NCBI GenBank assembly: GCA_902766815.1
Contig: CACXEZ010000175.1
Coordinates: 1 to 8,974 of the forward strand
Direction of reading: 5' to 3'
Source of the DNA: an uncultured Erysipelotrichaceae bacterium
Lineage (GTDB): Bacteria > Bacillota_I > Bacilli_A > RF39 > UBA660
Length of the DNA stretch: 8,974 nucleotides
Part shown: positions 1 to 7,023 of the stretch, piece after piece
How the letters are laid out: each line of letters starts with the position of its first letter
How positions within the stretch are numbered: the stretch's first letter is position 1
The notes under the pieces: model-generated
The model's database searches: none
Told to the model about the DNA's origin: nothing
Seen by the model: only the letters and a program-made list of their open reading frames with translations
Program-made: the position numbers and the translations under genes

Positions 1-22
1 AAATCCTAAAATTCGGATTTTT
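1..22 (+). terminator. Possible plus-strand intrinsic terminator at the left edge
   Basis: AAATCC (1-6) can pair with GGATTT (15-20) around an 8-base loop, followed by more T to position 22. The stem is short and may extend left of the window. It would be the first of two tandem terminators for a convergent plus-strand gene off the left edge. It is weak on its own. Confidence 0.35.
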
Positions 23-28
23 ATATGC

Positions 29-56
29 GGAACCTAGAATTAGGTTCCTTTCTTTT
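29..56 (+). terminator. Plus-strand intrinsic terminator of a gene left of the window
   Basis: A perfect 8-bp stem, GGAACCTA (29-36) and TAGGTTCC (41-48), encloses the tetraloop GAAT and is followed on the plus strand by TTTCTTTT (49-56). No T-run follows the stem on the minus strand, so it works rightward. It implies a convergent plus-strand gene ending just outside the window. Confidence 0.75.
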
Positions 57-65
57 AAAATAAAG

Positions 66-96
66 AAAAAAATCCCTAAAAAATTTTATTTAGGGA
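66..96 (-). terminator. Intrinsic terminator of the polA-mutM operon
   Basis: On the minus strand an 8-bp stem, TCCCTAAA pairing with TTTAGGGA (plus-strand 73-80 and 89-96), is followed by seven U (from A66-A72). It begins 15 bases after the mutM stop codon. It faces the plus-strand terminator at 29-56, so the two convergent units are separated by back-to-back terminators. Confidence 0.85.
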
Positions 97-111
97 AAAT
101 TTCTGTTAAGT

Positions 112-933
112 TTATTTTTGACAACTAGGACAATAATAAGTACCTCTTCCCCCAACTCTTATTTTTGTAATAATAGTACCACAAGTTTTACATTTCTCTC
201 CCTCTTTAGAATGTACATATAATTCCTGTTGAAACAACCCATGTACTCCATTCACAGAAGTATAACTTCTAATTGTAGTACCTCCCTTATCTATAGCTTG
301 CTTCAATACTTCTCTGGTATATTTTATAATTTTTTTTAATTCTTCATCATTCAAATCACAAGCTTTCTTTAGAGGATTTATTTCTGATAAAAACAATATT
401 TCATCAGCATAAATATTCCCTATCCCCACAACAATACTCTGATCTAATAAAATACTCTTAATAGGTAACTTTCTTTTTCGATACTCCTCTCTTAAATAGT
501 CTACAGTTAATTTTTCATCCCAAGGTTCCAATCCCATCTCTAAAAAAGGTCCAATTTTATTAATATCCTCTTTTCTAATCAAATGCATTTTCCCAAATTT
601 TCTTACATCCATATATCTTAATTCAGTGTCATCATCCAACTTAAAAATCACATGTTCGTGCTTTAACACCTCATCTTTATCACTTTTAAAAAAATACTTT
701 CCTTCCATTCTTAAATGAGATAACAAATAATAATCATCCAAAACAAATATAATCCACTTCCCATATCTATCCATATCCCTTATCGTTTGATTTTTTATTT
801 TTCTTTGAAACAACACAACATCAGGATATTCAATAATATTTCTATAAAGAACATTCACACCCTTAATCTTTTTTCCAATTAATTTTAATTTTAAACTATT
901 CTTAACAGTTTCTACTTCTGGTAACTCCGGCAT
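112..933 (-). CDS. mutM: Formamidopyrimidine-DNA glycosylase (Fpg/MutM)
   Basis: Base-excision-repair enzyme that removes 8-oxoguanine and formamidopyrimidines from DNA and cleaves the abasic site by beta/delta elimination. At 273 aa it has normal family length. The mature N-terminus begins PELPEVET, with catalytic Pro2 (Schiff base) and Glu3. Lys59 in RYGKW is the conserved phosphate-contacting lysine. Met75, Arg111 and Phe113 match the known void-filling triad. The helix-two-turn-helix GIGNIYADE carries Asn173, and the C-terminal zinc finger has Cys248, Cys251, Cys268 and Cys271 with Arg263 in the GGRGTYYC hairpin. All key residues are present, so it should be active. The start is fixed by an AAGGAGG site at 938-944, four bases upstream, and by the need for Pro at position 2. 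It follows polA after 13 bases, and a strong terminator follows its TAA stop. PolA is the natural gap-filling partner in the same transcript. Confidence 0.97.
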   Translation of the reverse strand: MPELPEVETVKNSLKLKLIGKKIKGVNVLYRNIIEYPDVVLFQRKIKNQTIRDMDRYGKWIIFVLDDYYLLSHLRMEGKYFFKSDKDEVLKHEHVIFKLDDDTELRYMDVRKFGKMHLIRKEDINKIGPFLEMGLEPWDEKLTVDYLREEYRKRKLPIKSILLDQSIVVGIGNIYADEILFLSEINPLKKACDLNDEELKKIIKYTREVLKQAIDKGGTTIRSYTSVNGVHGLFQQELYVHSKEGEKCKTCGTIITKIRVGGRGTYYCPSCQK

Positions 934-946
934 AACTCCTCCTTAT

Positions 947-3505
947 CTATTTTGCTTCATATAAATTTTTACCCAAATTAATATCCACAACCAATGGAAC
1001 AGATAATGAAACAGTATTTTCCATAACATCTTTTACTATTTTCTTTACCGTATCCACTTCATCTTCTAACACATTAAAAATAAGTTCATCATGAATCTGC
1101 AATAACATTTTACTTTTTAATTTTCTCTTATCAAATTCACGATCTATCTCTATCATAGCTTTTTTCAAAATATCAGCACTACTCCCTTGAATTGGAGTAT
1201 TCAAAGCCATTCTCTCTCCCATACTCCTTATCATATAATTGCTATTATGTAACTCCTCAATTACTCTTTTCCTATTCATAATAGTCTTAACATACCCCTT
1301 CTCATGAGCTTTTTCAATTTCTTCATCCATATATGTCTTAATCCCAGGGTAAGTCTCAAAATACCTATCAATAAATGCTTTAGCCTCCTTAGGAGAAATA
1401 TTTAAATCCTCAGATAACCCATAACTACTAATACCATAAATAATACCAAAATTAACCGCTTTTGCATTTCTTCTCATTTCACTAGTAACCTCATCTAAAG
1501 ATACATTATTAACATCACTTGCCGTTTTGCTATGAATATCAATTCCTTTTTTAAATGCATGAATTAACTCCTCCACATTAGCAAGAGCAGCAAAAATTCT
1601 AAGCTCTATTTGAGAATAATCACTACTTAAAAGCAAACTATTCTCCTCAGGTACAAAACAAGTTCTAATAAGTCTTCCATATTCATTACGCATAGGAATA
1701 TTTTGTAAATTTGGTTCTATAGAAGAAAGTCTTCCTGTTCTTGTTAAAGTTTGAGTATAAATAGTATGAATTTTCTCATCATAAAGAACATTAGATTTTA
1801 ATCCCTCTATATAAGTACTATATAATTTAGTTAACATTCTATAAGTAAGAACATTCTGTATAATAGGATATTCTTTTAATTTAGATAAAGTTGCTTCATC
1901 TGTAGAATAATTTCCTTTCTTCTTCTTAGGATAAGGTAACTTCATAGTATCAAATAAAACCTCACCTAACTGTTTTGGACTACTAATATTAAACTCTACT
2001 CCACTAATAGCATAAATCTCATGCGTAATTTCATCTATCTTTTCTTTCATATCTTGTCCCATTTTATCCAAAACAGTAGTATCACACCTGATACCCTCTA
2101 ATTCCATTCTTGATAAAACTCCACTCAAAGGCATCTCTATACTAGTAAACAACTCCAATACATCATCATGTTTCATATCACTAATTAATTTATCCCTTAC
2201 TTCATAAACAAACTTAGCCTTCTTAACACATCTAAGTGCCACTTCTTCCTCACTTAAAACCTCTTTTTTATTATAAAAATCTATATCGTATCCTAAAGGA
2301 TTAGCCACACTAGCAATATCCTCTTTCACATTATAATTAAGTAAATAACAAGCAATCATAACATCAAAAGTCATATTAGGTATATTCATACCATGCCGAG
2401 CAAAACTGACATAATTTTTCTTAGCGTCATAAGTATAAACTTCTCCCTTTAAATAATCTAAACTCCCCATATATTGATAAGGAATATAATATCCATTTTC
2501 CCCATCATAAATAGAAATTCCCAAAATAGTAGCTTTATGATAGTTACTCTCACTAATATTTAAATATATTGAAACTCCTTCCTTAAAATCAAAATCACTC
2601 ACATCAGTAATAATCTGATAAGGAATTTCTTCTTTCTCTTTTACTACATCCATTTTCTGAATAAAATAATTAAATTCTAAATCTTTATATAATTCCATTA
2701 ATTGAACAGAAGGATGATTATCAAAAGTAAGCTCTTCTAAAGAACAATCTATAGGAACCTCCCGATAAATAGTAGCAATCTCTCTACTTTGAAAAGCACT
2801 TATCTTTCCATCTTCTAATTTAATACGAGTAGCCCCTTTAATAGAATCGATATGTTCATATAAATTCTCTAAAGTATGATACTCAGTAAGCAACTTAATT
2901 GCAGTTTTCTCTCCAATACCTTTTACTCCAGGAATATTATCAGAAGCATCGCCCATTAATCCTTTTAAATCAGTCATTCTAATAGGCTCCACCCCATAAG
3001 TACTAATAAAAGTATCCTCATCCATCATAATATAATCTTTTGTTTTCAATAATTTAACCTTAACCTCTTTACTAATCAACTGTAATAAATCTTTATCACT
3101 ACTAACAATAAGTCCCTCATATTCCGGATTCTCATCAATCATTCTAGCAAATGTTCCAATAATATCATCAGCCTCATACCCAGGCACTTCAAGATATTTT
3201 ATTCCCATTGCAGTTAATATTTCTTTAGCTACTGGAAACTGCATTTTTAAATCATCAGGAGTTTCACTTCTACCACCCTTATAATCATCATATTTCTCAT
3301 GTCTAAAAGTCTTCCCAATATCAAAAGCCACCATAATAAATTCTGGATTTTCTTCATGAATAATCTTAGTCATCATATTAACAAAACCAAATAACCCATT
3401 AGTAGGAAACCCCTTACTATTTCTCATAATATTTCCAGAATATGCAGTTGCATAATAGCTTCTAAACATCAAATTATTACCATCTACTAATATCACTTTT
3501 TTCAT
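947..3505 (-). CDS. polA: DNA polymerase I (family A), proofreading domain degenerate
   Basis: Repair and Okazaki-fragment-processing polymerase, 852 aa. The 5'-nuclease domain (about 1-285) is intact: Asp8 (VDGNN), Asp62, the EADD cluster at 111-114, SSDKD with Asp137/Asp139, GDASDN with Asp186/Asp189, then the helix-hairpin-helix GVKGIGEKTA. The middle domain (about 295-455) has the RNase H-like outline but lacks the Exo I D-x-E pair (YLNISESN stands there). The Exo II aspartate seems replaced by Asn364, so 3'-5' proofreading is probably absent, as in Bacillus-type Pol I. The polymerase domain (about 456-852) is complete: TRTGRLSS, motif A DYSQIELR (Asp629, steric-gate Glu634), motif B RRNAKAVNFGIIYG (Arg679, Lys683 region, Phe687 region, Tyr690) and motif C QIHDE (Asp806, Glu807). 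The start has a GGTGAG ribosome site six to seven bases upstream. It is co-transcribed with mutM 13 bases downstream. Confidence 0.97.
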   Translation of the reverse strand: MKKVILVDGNNLMFRSYYATAYSGNIMRNSKGFPTNGLFGFVNMMTKIIHEENPEFIMVAFDIGKTFRHEKYDDYKGGRSETPDDLKMQFPVAKEILTAMGIKYLEVPGYEADDIIGTFARMIDENPEYEGLIVSSDKDLLQLISKEVKVKLLKTKDYIMMDEDTFISTYGVEPIRMTDLKGLMGDASDNIPGVKGIGEKTAIKLLTEYHTLENLYEHIDSIKGATRIKLEDGKISAFQSREIATIYREVPIDCSLEELTFDNHPSVQLMELYKDLEFNYFIQKMDVVKEKEEIPYQIITDVSDFDFKEGVSIYLNISESNYHKATILGISIYDGENGYYIPYQYMGSLDYLKGEVYTYDAKKNYVSFARHGMNIPNMTFDVMIACYLLNYNVKEDIASVANPLGYDIDFYNKKEVLSEEEVALRCVKKAKFVYEVRDKLISDMKHDDVLELFTSIEMPLSGVLSRMELEGIRCDTTVLDKMGQDMKEKIDEITHEIYAISGVEFNISSPKQLGEVLFDTMKLPYPKKKKGNYSTDEATLSKLKEYPIIQNVLTYRMLTKLYSTYIEGLKSNVLYDEKIHTIYTQTLTRTGRLSSIEPNLQNIPMRNEYGRLIRTCFVPEENSLLLSSDYSQIELRIFAALANVEELIHAFKKGIDIHSKTASDVNNVSLDEVTSEMRRNAKAVNFGIIYGISSYGLSEDLNISPKEAKAFIDRYFETYPGIKTYMDEEIEKAHEKGYVKTIMNRKRVIEELHNSNYMIRSMGERMALNTPIQGSSADILKKAMIEIDREFDKRKLKSKMLLQIHDELIFNVLEDEVDTVKKIVKDVMENTVSLSVPLVVDINLGKNLYEAK

Positions 3506-3534
3506 AATTACTCACCTATACTCAATAATAACAC

Positions 3535-3563
3535 ATAATAAAAAAAAAAGATGAAAATATCAT
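3535..3563 (-). promoter_or_regulatory. Weak candidate promoter for polA-mutM
   Basis: On the minus strand TATTAT (plus-strand 3535-3540) lies 17 bases from ATGATA (3558-3563), which matches TTGACA at four of six positions. It would overlap the terminator hairpin of the preceding gene. A promoter is expected somewhere in this 103-base gap because a terminator precedes polA, but A/T bias makes chance matches likely. Confidence 0.28.
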
Positions 3564-3566
3564 CCT
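3540..3566 (-). terminator. Intrinsic terminator after the small pilin-like gene
   Basis: On the minus strand GATGA and TCATC (plus-strand 3560-3564 and 3550-3554) pair around a 5-base loop. A G-U and an A-U pair at the base can extend the stem to seven. Ten U follow directly (A3540-A3549). The stem is short and A/U-rich but the U tract is excellent. It lies about 45 bases beyond the stop at 3609 and separates that gene from polA. Confidence 0.7.
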
Positions 3567-3608
3567 AGTTAAATCAAAATCAATAAAAAAGAAGTAGTAA
3601 TTAGCCAT

Positions 3609-3926
3609 CTAATCTACAGAACCATCGCTAATATTAATACTTCCGCCAGCAGCTTCCCAACAACTCTTCCAACTCTCAGCACCAACCAATCCCATAGCAA
3701 ATGTTACCAAAGTAACAACTAAAAACACGGCAACGGCATAAATAACTCTCTTAATTAAAGTACCTTGAGCCTTTTTCATCTCATCCTCTTTACCTGCAAT
3801 AACTGCTTTACCTAAATCCAATAATCCAAATAAAATTAATCCAATTGGAATCAAAATTTTTATAAGATCGATTACCTTTCTAATAATCTTTACAATCTCT
3901 AATAATCCTCCACATGCATCACTCAT
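3609..3926 (-). CDS. Small two-helix membrane protein, VirB2/TrbC pilin-like
   Basis: A 105-aa protein with two hydrophobic segments, about 19-44 (IDLIKILIPIGLILFGLLDL) and 60-82. They are joined by a charged, lysine-rich hairpin (GKEDEMKKAQGTLIKR, 45-60). By the positive-inside rule this loop is cytoplasmic and both ends are outside. Two cysteines, Cys5 and Cys89, would then lie on the same outer side and could form a disulfide. The layout (Gly-rich first helix ending in a Gly-containing turn, then a charged loop and second helix) resembles VirB2/TrbC-type pilins and the pilin-like conjugal proteins of low-GC bacteria. No type IV secretion gene is in the window, so function is unproven; a small channel or holin-like protein is an alternative. 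No cleavable signal peptide is evident. The start has an AGAGGTG ribosome site. It has its own promoter and terminator, so it is a monocistronic unit between two housekeeping operons. Confidence 0.85.
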   Translation of the reverse strand: MSDACGGLLEIVKIIRKVIDLIKILIPIGLILFGLLDLGKAVIAGKEDEMKKAQGTLIKRVIYAVAVFLVVTLVTFAMGLVGAESWKSCWEAAGGSINISDGSVD

Positions 3927-3954
3927 AAATACACCTCTTTCTTTTCATGATATA

Positions 3955-3983
3955 ATCATACCTTAATTTAACCCATTTGTCAA
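3955..3983 (-). promoter_or_regulatory. Near-consensus sigma-A promoter of the pilin-like gene
   Basis: On the minus strand TTGACA (plus-strand 3978-3983) is followed by exactly 17 bases and TATGAT (3955-3960): a perfect -35 box and a -10 box with one mismatch. Transcription should start near 3948, giving a leader of only about 20 bases that holds the ribosome site. The -35 box lies inside the palindrome at 3975-3997, and a smaller inverted repeat ATGAT-ATA-ATCAT (3947-3959) overlaps the -10 box. Confidence 0.85.
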
Positions 3984-3997
3984 TTCAATTGACAAAT
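3975..3997. repeat. Perfect 23-bp palindrome over the -35 box, likely operator
   Basis: ATTTGTCAATT (3975-3985) and AATTGACAAAT (3987-3997) are exact inverted repeats around a single central base (3986). One arm contains the TTGACA -35 box. Neither strand has a proper T-run after it, so it is not a standard terminator. Position and symmetry fit the binding site of a dimeric repressor, whose identity cannot be told from the sequence. Confidence 0.65.
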
Positions 3998-4018
3998 ATT
4001 TCTAAAATTATAAAGCTA

Positions 4019-4789
4019 TTAAACATTAGCATCTTTCTCATAACTATTAGAATATTCATTACTATGTAACTTTTCCACAGTAATAGTTTTTAACTCTTGA
4101 TAAAGAGTATTATATTCATTAACTAACTCATCAGTTTCAAAATAAATTTGATTATTCTCTATAAACCAAAAACTATTATTTTTCTCTAACATTCTTAATA
4201 TTTCATCTACCTTATCTAAAAACAAATTAAGATTAGTAGATAATTCTTGCATCTCTTCTTCGGTTTGCTTTAATTCTTTTAAATCTTGTTCAGTATGTTC
4301 AGTATACATTAATCTTTGATAAAAATCAATGTAGTATTCACTAACCTTATCCTTATCTAAAAGATTTTTAACATACTCCTTATCACATAATCTCGCTATA
4401 TTTTCAATAGCTTTAGTAGCATCAGCTTTTACAATATTCAATACTTGATGACTATGATTAAAACTTGGTCTATCTTTTTGTAAATTATCTAAAGATAAAA
4501 TATTAATTAAATCATCATTATCTAAAGAATACTCAAGTGTCTTAACATTATCAGATAATTCCTTATAAAACTTCTTTACAGCATTCTCAACATAAGCATA
4601 ATCTCCCGTTGTTTGAATCTCAATATCAAAATTATCATTAACCAAATCTTTATTAGACCAATCAATAACCTCTTGTTTTAAAATATCTTCTTGCTTTAAA
4701 TCTTGATATATAAAATAACCAACTCCCACTATAAGAATAAGCATCACAACTCCAATTACTATCAATACCTTTTTTATTTTCTTTTTCAT
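4019..4789 (-). CDS. Unknown protein with N-terminal membrane anchor
   Basis: A 256-aa protein I do not recognise. A lysine-rich start (MKKKIKKV) leads into one hydrophobic helix at about 8-28. The next 225 residues are polar, acidic and mainly helical, with a likely coiled coil at about 160-202 (DLKELKQTEEEMQELSTNL). There is no lipobox and only one cysteine (Cys135), so it is a signal-anchor protein with its bulk probably outside the cytoplasm. No enzyme motif or repeat is visible. It starts 28 bases after the truB stop, with AAAGGAG about nine bases upstream of its ATG and no terminator between, so it is probably the last gene of the rbfA-nrnA-truB operon. Its C-terminal part is poor in hydrophobics (SNEYSNSYEKDANV). 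Its stop lies just before the promoter of the pilin-like gene, with no clear intrinsic terminator between. A functional link to either neighbour is speculation. Confidence 0.88.
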   Translation of the reverse strand: MKKKIKKVLIVIGVVMLILIVGVGYFIYQDLKQEDILKQEVIDWSNKDLVNDNFDIEIQTTGDYAYVENAVKKFYKELSDNVKTLEYSLDNDDLINILSLDNLQKDRPSFNHSHQVLNIVKADATKAIENIARLCDKEYVKNLLDKDKVSEYYIDFYQRLMYTEHTEQDLKELKQTEEEMQELSTNLNLFLDKVDEILRMLEKNNSFWFIENNQIYFETDELVNEYNTLYQELKTITVEKLHSNEYSNSYEKDANV

Positions 4790-4817
4790 ATTTTTTTACT
4801 CCTTTATTATTTATAAA

Positions 4818-5666
4818 TTAAAACATTCTATATGGCTTAACATAATCGTGATTATATTTTTGATATATAGCTAGCAAAATATCATCTTTATTCAAAATAA
4901 AAGCCATATTACTATCAAAAAAACTAGGCAATATCTGTCCATTTCTTATCTTCTTTTCCATAACATCATCTACCATAACTTTAGGTAAGTCTAAAACTTC
5001 AATTGGCGATAACAATTTAAAATTACCTTTTTCTATATCTTCTATAGAATAAGCATCATCCAAAGAAAAATCACCTAATCTTGTTCTTTCTAACTGCACC
5101 ATCGTAGCACAACTACCTAAAGCATAACCAATATCTCTTACCAAACTTCTGATATAAGTACCTTTACTAACATGACACTTAATGGTAAACTCATCATCCT
5201 TAATATCACCAATTAATTTCAAATCATATATTTGAACTTCTCTAACAGGTAATTCTACCCTTTCACCACGTCTAGCATATTCATATAATTTCTTCCCTCT
5301 TACTTTAACAGACGAATAAATAGGTACTTCTTGTCTAATCTTACCTACAAATGTTTCTAATACTTGCTCAATCCTTACTTTATTAATATTAACATTTTCT
5401 TCACTCTTTACAACAGTTCCTGTAATATCTAAAGTATCAGTTTCAATTCCTAATTTAACTCTAGCAATATACTCTTTATCATGATTAGTAAGCATCTCCA
5501 CTAATTTTAAAGAACTACCAATACATAAAACCATAACCCCTATAGCCATAGGATCAAGAGTTCCAGTATGACCAATACGTTTTGTATTTAATATACGTGA
5601 TACTTGATTAACCACATCCCTACTAGTAATTCCTTTTATTTTTTTTATCACTAATACACCATTCAT
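4818..5666 (-). CDS. truB: tRNA pseudouridine(55) synthase TruB
   Basis: Converts U55 in the T-arm of tRNAs to pseudouridine. The 282-aa sequence starts MNGVLVIKKIKGITS, the usual TruB beginning. The catalytic aspartate is Asp38 in GHTGTLDPMAIG; Tyr67 in KEYIA and the VPIYSSVKVRGKKLYEYARRG block (114-134) match conserved RNA-binding and active-site segments, and GTYIRSLVRDIG (169-180) supplies Tyr171 and Arg173. A short C-terminal segment (about 225-282) stands where the PUA-like domain sits, so the protein is slightly shorter than many homologues. Its ATG overlaps the nrnA stop as ATGA, and no Shine-Dalgarno sequence lies at a usable distance (nearest AAGGG is about 16 bases away), so translation probably depends on ribosomes finishing nrnA. 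ribF, the usual next gene in Bacilli, is absent here and an unknown membrane protein takes that place. Confidence 0.96.
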   Translation of the reverse strand: MNGVLVIKKIKGITSRDVVNQVSRILNTKRIGHTGTLDPMAIGVMVLCIGSSLKLVEMLTNHDKEYIARVKLGIETDTLDITGTVVKSEENVNINKVRIEQVLETFVGKIRQEVPIYSSVKVRGKKLYEYARRGERVELPVREVQIYDLKLIGDIKDDEFTIKCHVSKGTYIRSLVRDIGYALGSCATMVQLERTRLGDFSLDDAYSIEDIEKGNFKLLSPIEVLDLPKVMVDDVMEKKIRNGQILPSFFDSNMAFILNKDDILLAIYQKYNHDYVKPYRMF

Positions 5667-6622
5667 AAATATTTACCAGTTTCCCTTACCAATTTTTTTA
5701 TTGAATTATCTAAGTCATAATGCATATCACATCCAGCAGCCCTTGAATGACCACCACCTTCAAATTTAGAAGCAATTTCCGATACATCAACATAATCATT
5801 ACTACGTAAAGACACCCTAAACAATTCAGATTCAACTTCTCTTAGAAAAATAGATACTTCTACACCTTCAATGTTCCTTCCTATATTAACAATCCCTTCA
5901 TGATCACCAACACTAGCTTGAACTTTCTTAAAATCATCCCCAGTAACATAAGTAACCGCTACCTTATCTTTCAAATAAAATTTTAATCTACTAGTAGCAA
6001 TAGAAGATAGCATAAATTGAGGCTTTGTCTTTACATCAAAAGTTCTATAATAAATATTACTAATATCTACCCCTAAATTAATCATCTCTGCTGCAAATTC
6101 AAAAGTTTCATCATCTACAGTGCGATATCTAAATCCCCCAGAATCTGTAATAATTCCTGTCATCAAACAAGAACCAATTTCTTTATTAATATTAATTCCT
6201 AATTTCTTTAACAATTTTATTAATGTCTTACATGTAGCAGGGCTATTACCTTCAACATAATTATATTTAGCAAAATAAGTATTACTAGCATGATGATCAA
6301 TACTAACAGAAACATGTGCCTTATCAAAAACACCTTTAGGATCATACAATCTAGCACTAGTAGCACAATCTAAAGCAATCACTAAATCATAATCTCCACT
6401 TATTTCTCTCTTAATATCTTCTAATCCAGGCAAAAATTGAAAACACTTGGAATATTCATCAGTAACAATATCCACTTCTTTTTTTAATTGTTTCAATCCT
6501 AAATACATTCCTAAACTACTACCTATTGCATCACCATCAGGAGATATATGTGTAAAAATAGCAATTTTATCAGCACGACGAATAACATCTATAATACTAT
6601 CAAATTCTACTTCACTGTTCAT
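5663..6622 (-). CDS. nrnA: Bifunctional oligoribonuclease / pAp phosphatase NrnA (DHH-DHHA1)
   Basis: Cytoplasmic phosphoesterase that degrades 2-5-nt RNAs and dephosphorylates pAp; some relatives also hydrolyse pApA from c-di-AMP breakdown. The 319-aa protein has normal length. Metal-binding DHH motifs are in order: His25 with SPDGDAIGS (Asp29, Asp31), Asp85 in ALDCATS, DHH at 109-111 (DHHASN), and Asp160 in TGIITDSGGFRY. The DHHA1 domain ends with FEGGGHSRAAG (288-297), the substrate-binding glycine loop. All catalytic residues are present. It begins inside the last codons of rbfA (11-base overlap) with AGGAG ten bases upstream, and its TGA overlaps the truB ATG. The rbfA-nrnA-truB order is common in Bacillota and links ribosome assembly, RNA turnover and tRNA modification. 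Which of the NrnA activities dominates cannot be told from sequence. Confidence 0.95.
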   Translation of the reverse strand: MNSEVEFDSIIDVIRRADKIAIFTHISPDGDAIGSSLGMYLGLKQLKKEVDIVTDEYSKCFQFLPGLEDIKREISGDYDLVIALDCATSARLYDPKGVFDKAHVSVSIDHHASNTYFAKYNYVEGNSPATCKTLIKLLKKLGININKEIGSCLMTGIITDSGGFRYRTVDDETFEFAAEMINLGVDISNIYYRTFDVKTKPQFMLSSIATSRLKFYLKDKVAVTYVTGDDFKKVQASVGDHEGIVNIGRNIEGVEVSIFLREVESELFRVSLRSNDYVDVSEIASKFEGGGHSRAAGCDMHYDLDNSIKKLVRETGKYL

Positions 6623-6956
6623 TTTTCTCTATCTCCTCAATAATATTTTCTATACGATTAGCATATTCAATAGATTCATCATAAACAAAAGTAATATCAG
6701 GCATTTTTCTAATATCTATTTTTTTAGATAGCTCTCTTTCAATAAAATTACTAGCTTTATTCAAAAGTTTTAACATGCTATCTTTCTCACTATCATCTAA
6801 CATCGTAACATAAATCTTAGCAAAAGATAAATCATTAGTTATTTTAGCTGCTGTAACTGTAACAAAATGAATTCTTTGATCTTTAATTTCCTTTTTTAAT
6901 ATCTCACTAATTTGTTCAACAAAAGTATGTTCTAATCTATCAATTTTAATACTCAT
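6612..6956 (-). CDS. rbfA: 30S ribosome-binding factor RbfA
   Basis: Small KH-like protein that binds the 30S subunit near the 5' end of 16S rRNA and helps late maturation, notably in the cold. At 114 aa it has typical length. The start IKIDRLEHTFVEQISEIL, the central FVTVTAAKITNDLSFAKIYVT strand (31-51) and the signature IRKMPDITFVYDESIEYANRI (82-102) fit the family; the glycine often found before N/RI in the last motif is Ala99 here. The ATG has AAGGA six bases upstream (6963-6967), and an extended -10 element lies just before it. The gene overlaps nrnA by 11 bases. infB, usually directly upstream of rbfA in Bacillota, is not here; rseP lies 89 bases upstream instead. Confidence 0.93.
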   Translation of the reverse strand: MSIKIDRLEHTFVEQISEILKKEIKDQRIHFVTVTAAKITNDLSFAKIYVTMLDDSEKDSMLKLLNKASNFIERELSKKIDIRKMPDITFVYDESIEYANRIENIIEEIEKNEQ

Positions 6957-6980
6957 CTCTATTCCTTCTTTCTTAAGTAT

Positions 6981-6989
6981 ATTGTATCA
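6981..6989 (-). promoter_or_regulatory. Extended -10 promoter for rbfA-nrnA-truB
   Basis: The minus strand reads TGATACAAT (plus-strand 6981-6989), an extended -10 element TGnTANAAT. The hexamer 17 bases upstream (TAGATT, 7004-7009) is a poor -35 box, which extended -10 promoters tolerate. Transcription would start about 18 bases before the rbfA ATG. Confidence 0.5.
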
Positions 6990-7023
6990 AAAACAAAAGA
7001 AAAAATCTATATTTAGTGTAAAG

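Noticed and set aside
2100..2640. PolA as a broken or frameshifted gene
   Set aside because: The reading frame is continuous through all three domains and length is normal; missing exonuclease residues are common in Bacillota Pol I.
3506..3608. Riboswitch or small RNA between the pilin-like gene and polA
   Set aside because: The gap is about 100 bases, contains one short terminator hairpin, and shows no conserved aptamer-like structure.
3975..3997. Palindrome read as the intrinsic terminator of the 4019-4789 gene
   Set aside because: On the minus strand the stem is followed by GGGTTAAATT, not a U tract, and it coincides with a -35 box; an operator explains it better.
3978..4016. Divergent plus-strand promoter from the second TTGACA of the palindrome
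   Set aside because: The nearest -10-like hexamer (TATAAA) is only 14 bases away and no plus-strand gene follows.
6447..6731. 94-codon plus-strand open frame
   Set aside because: It lies antisense across the nrnA start and the rbfA end, both well-supported genes, and encodes a low-complexity Ile/Ser/Asn-rich product with no family signal; a shadow of A/T-rich coding sequence.
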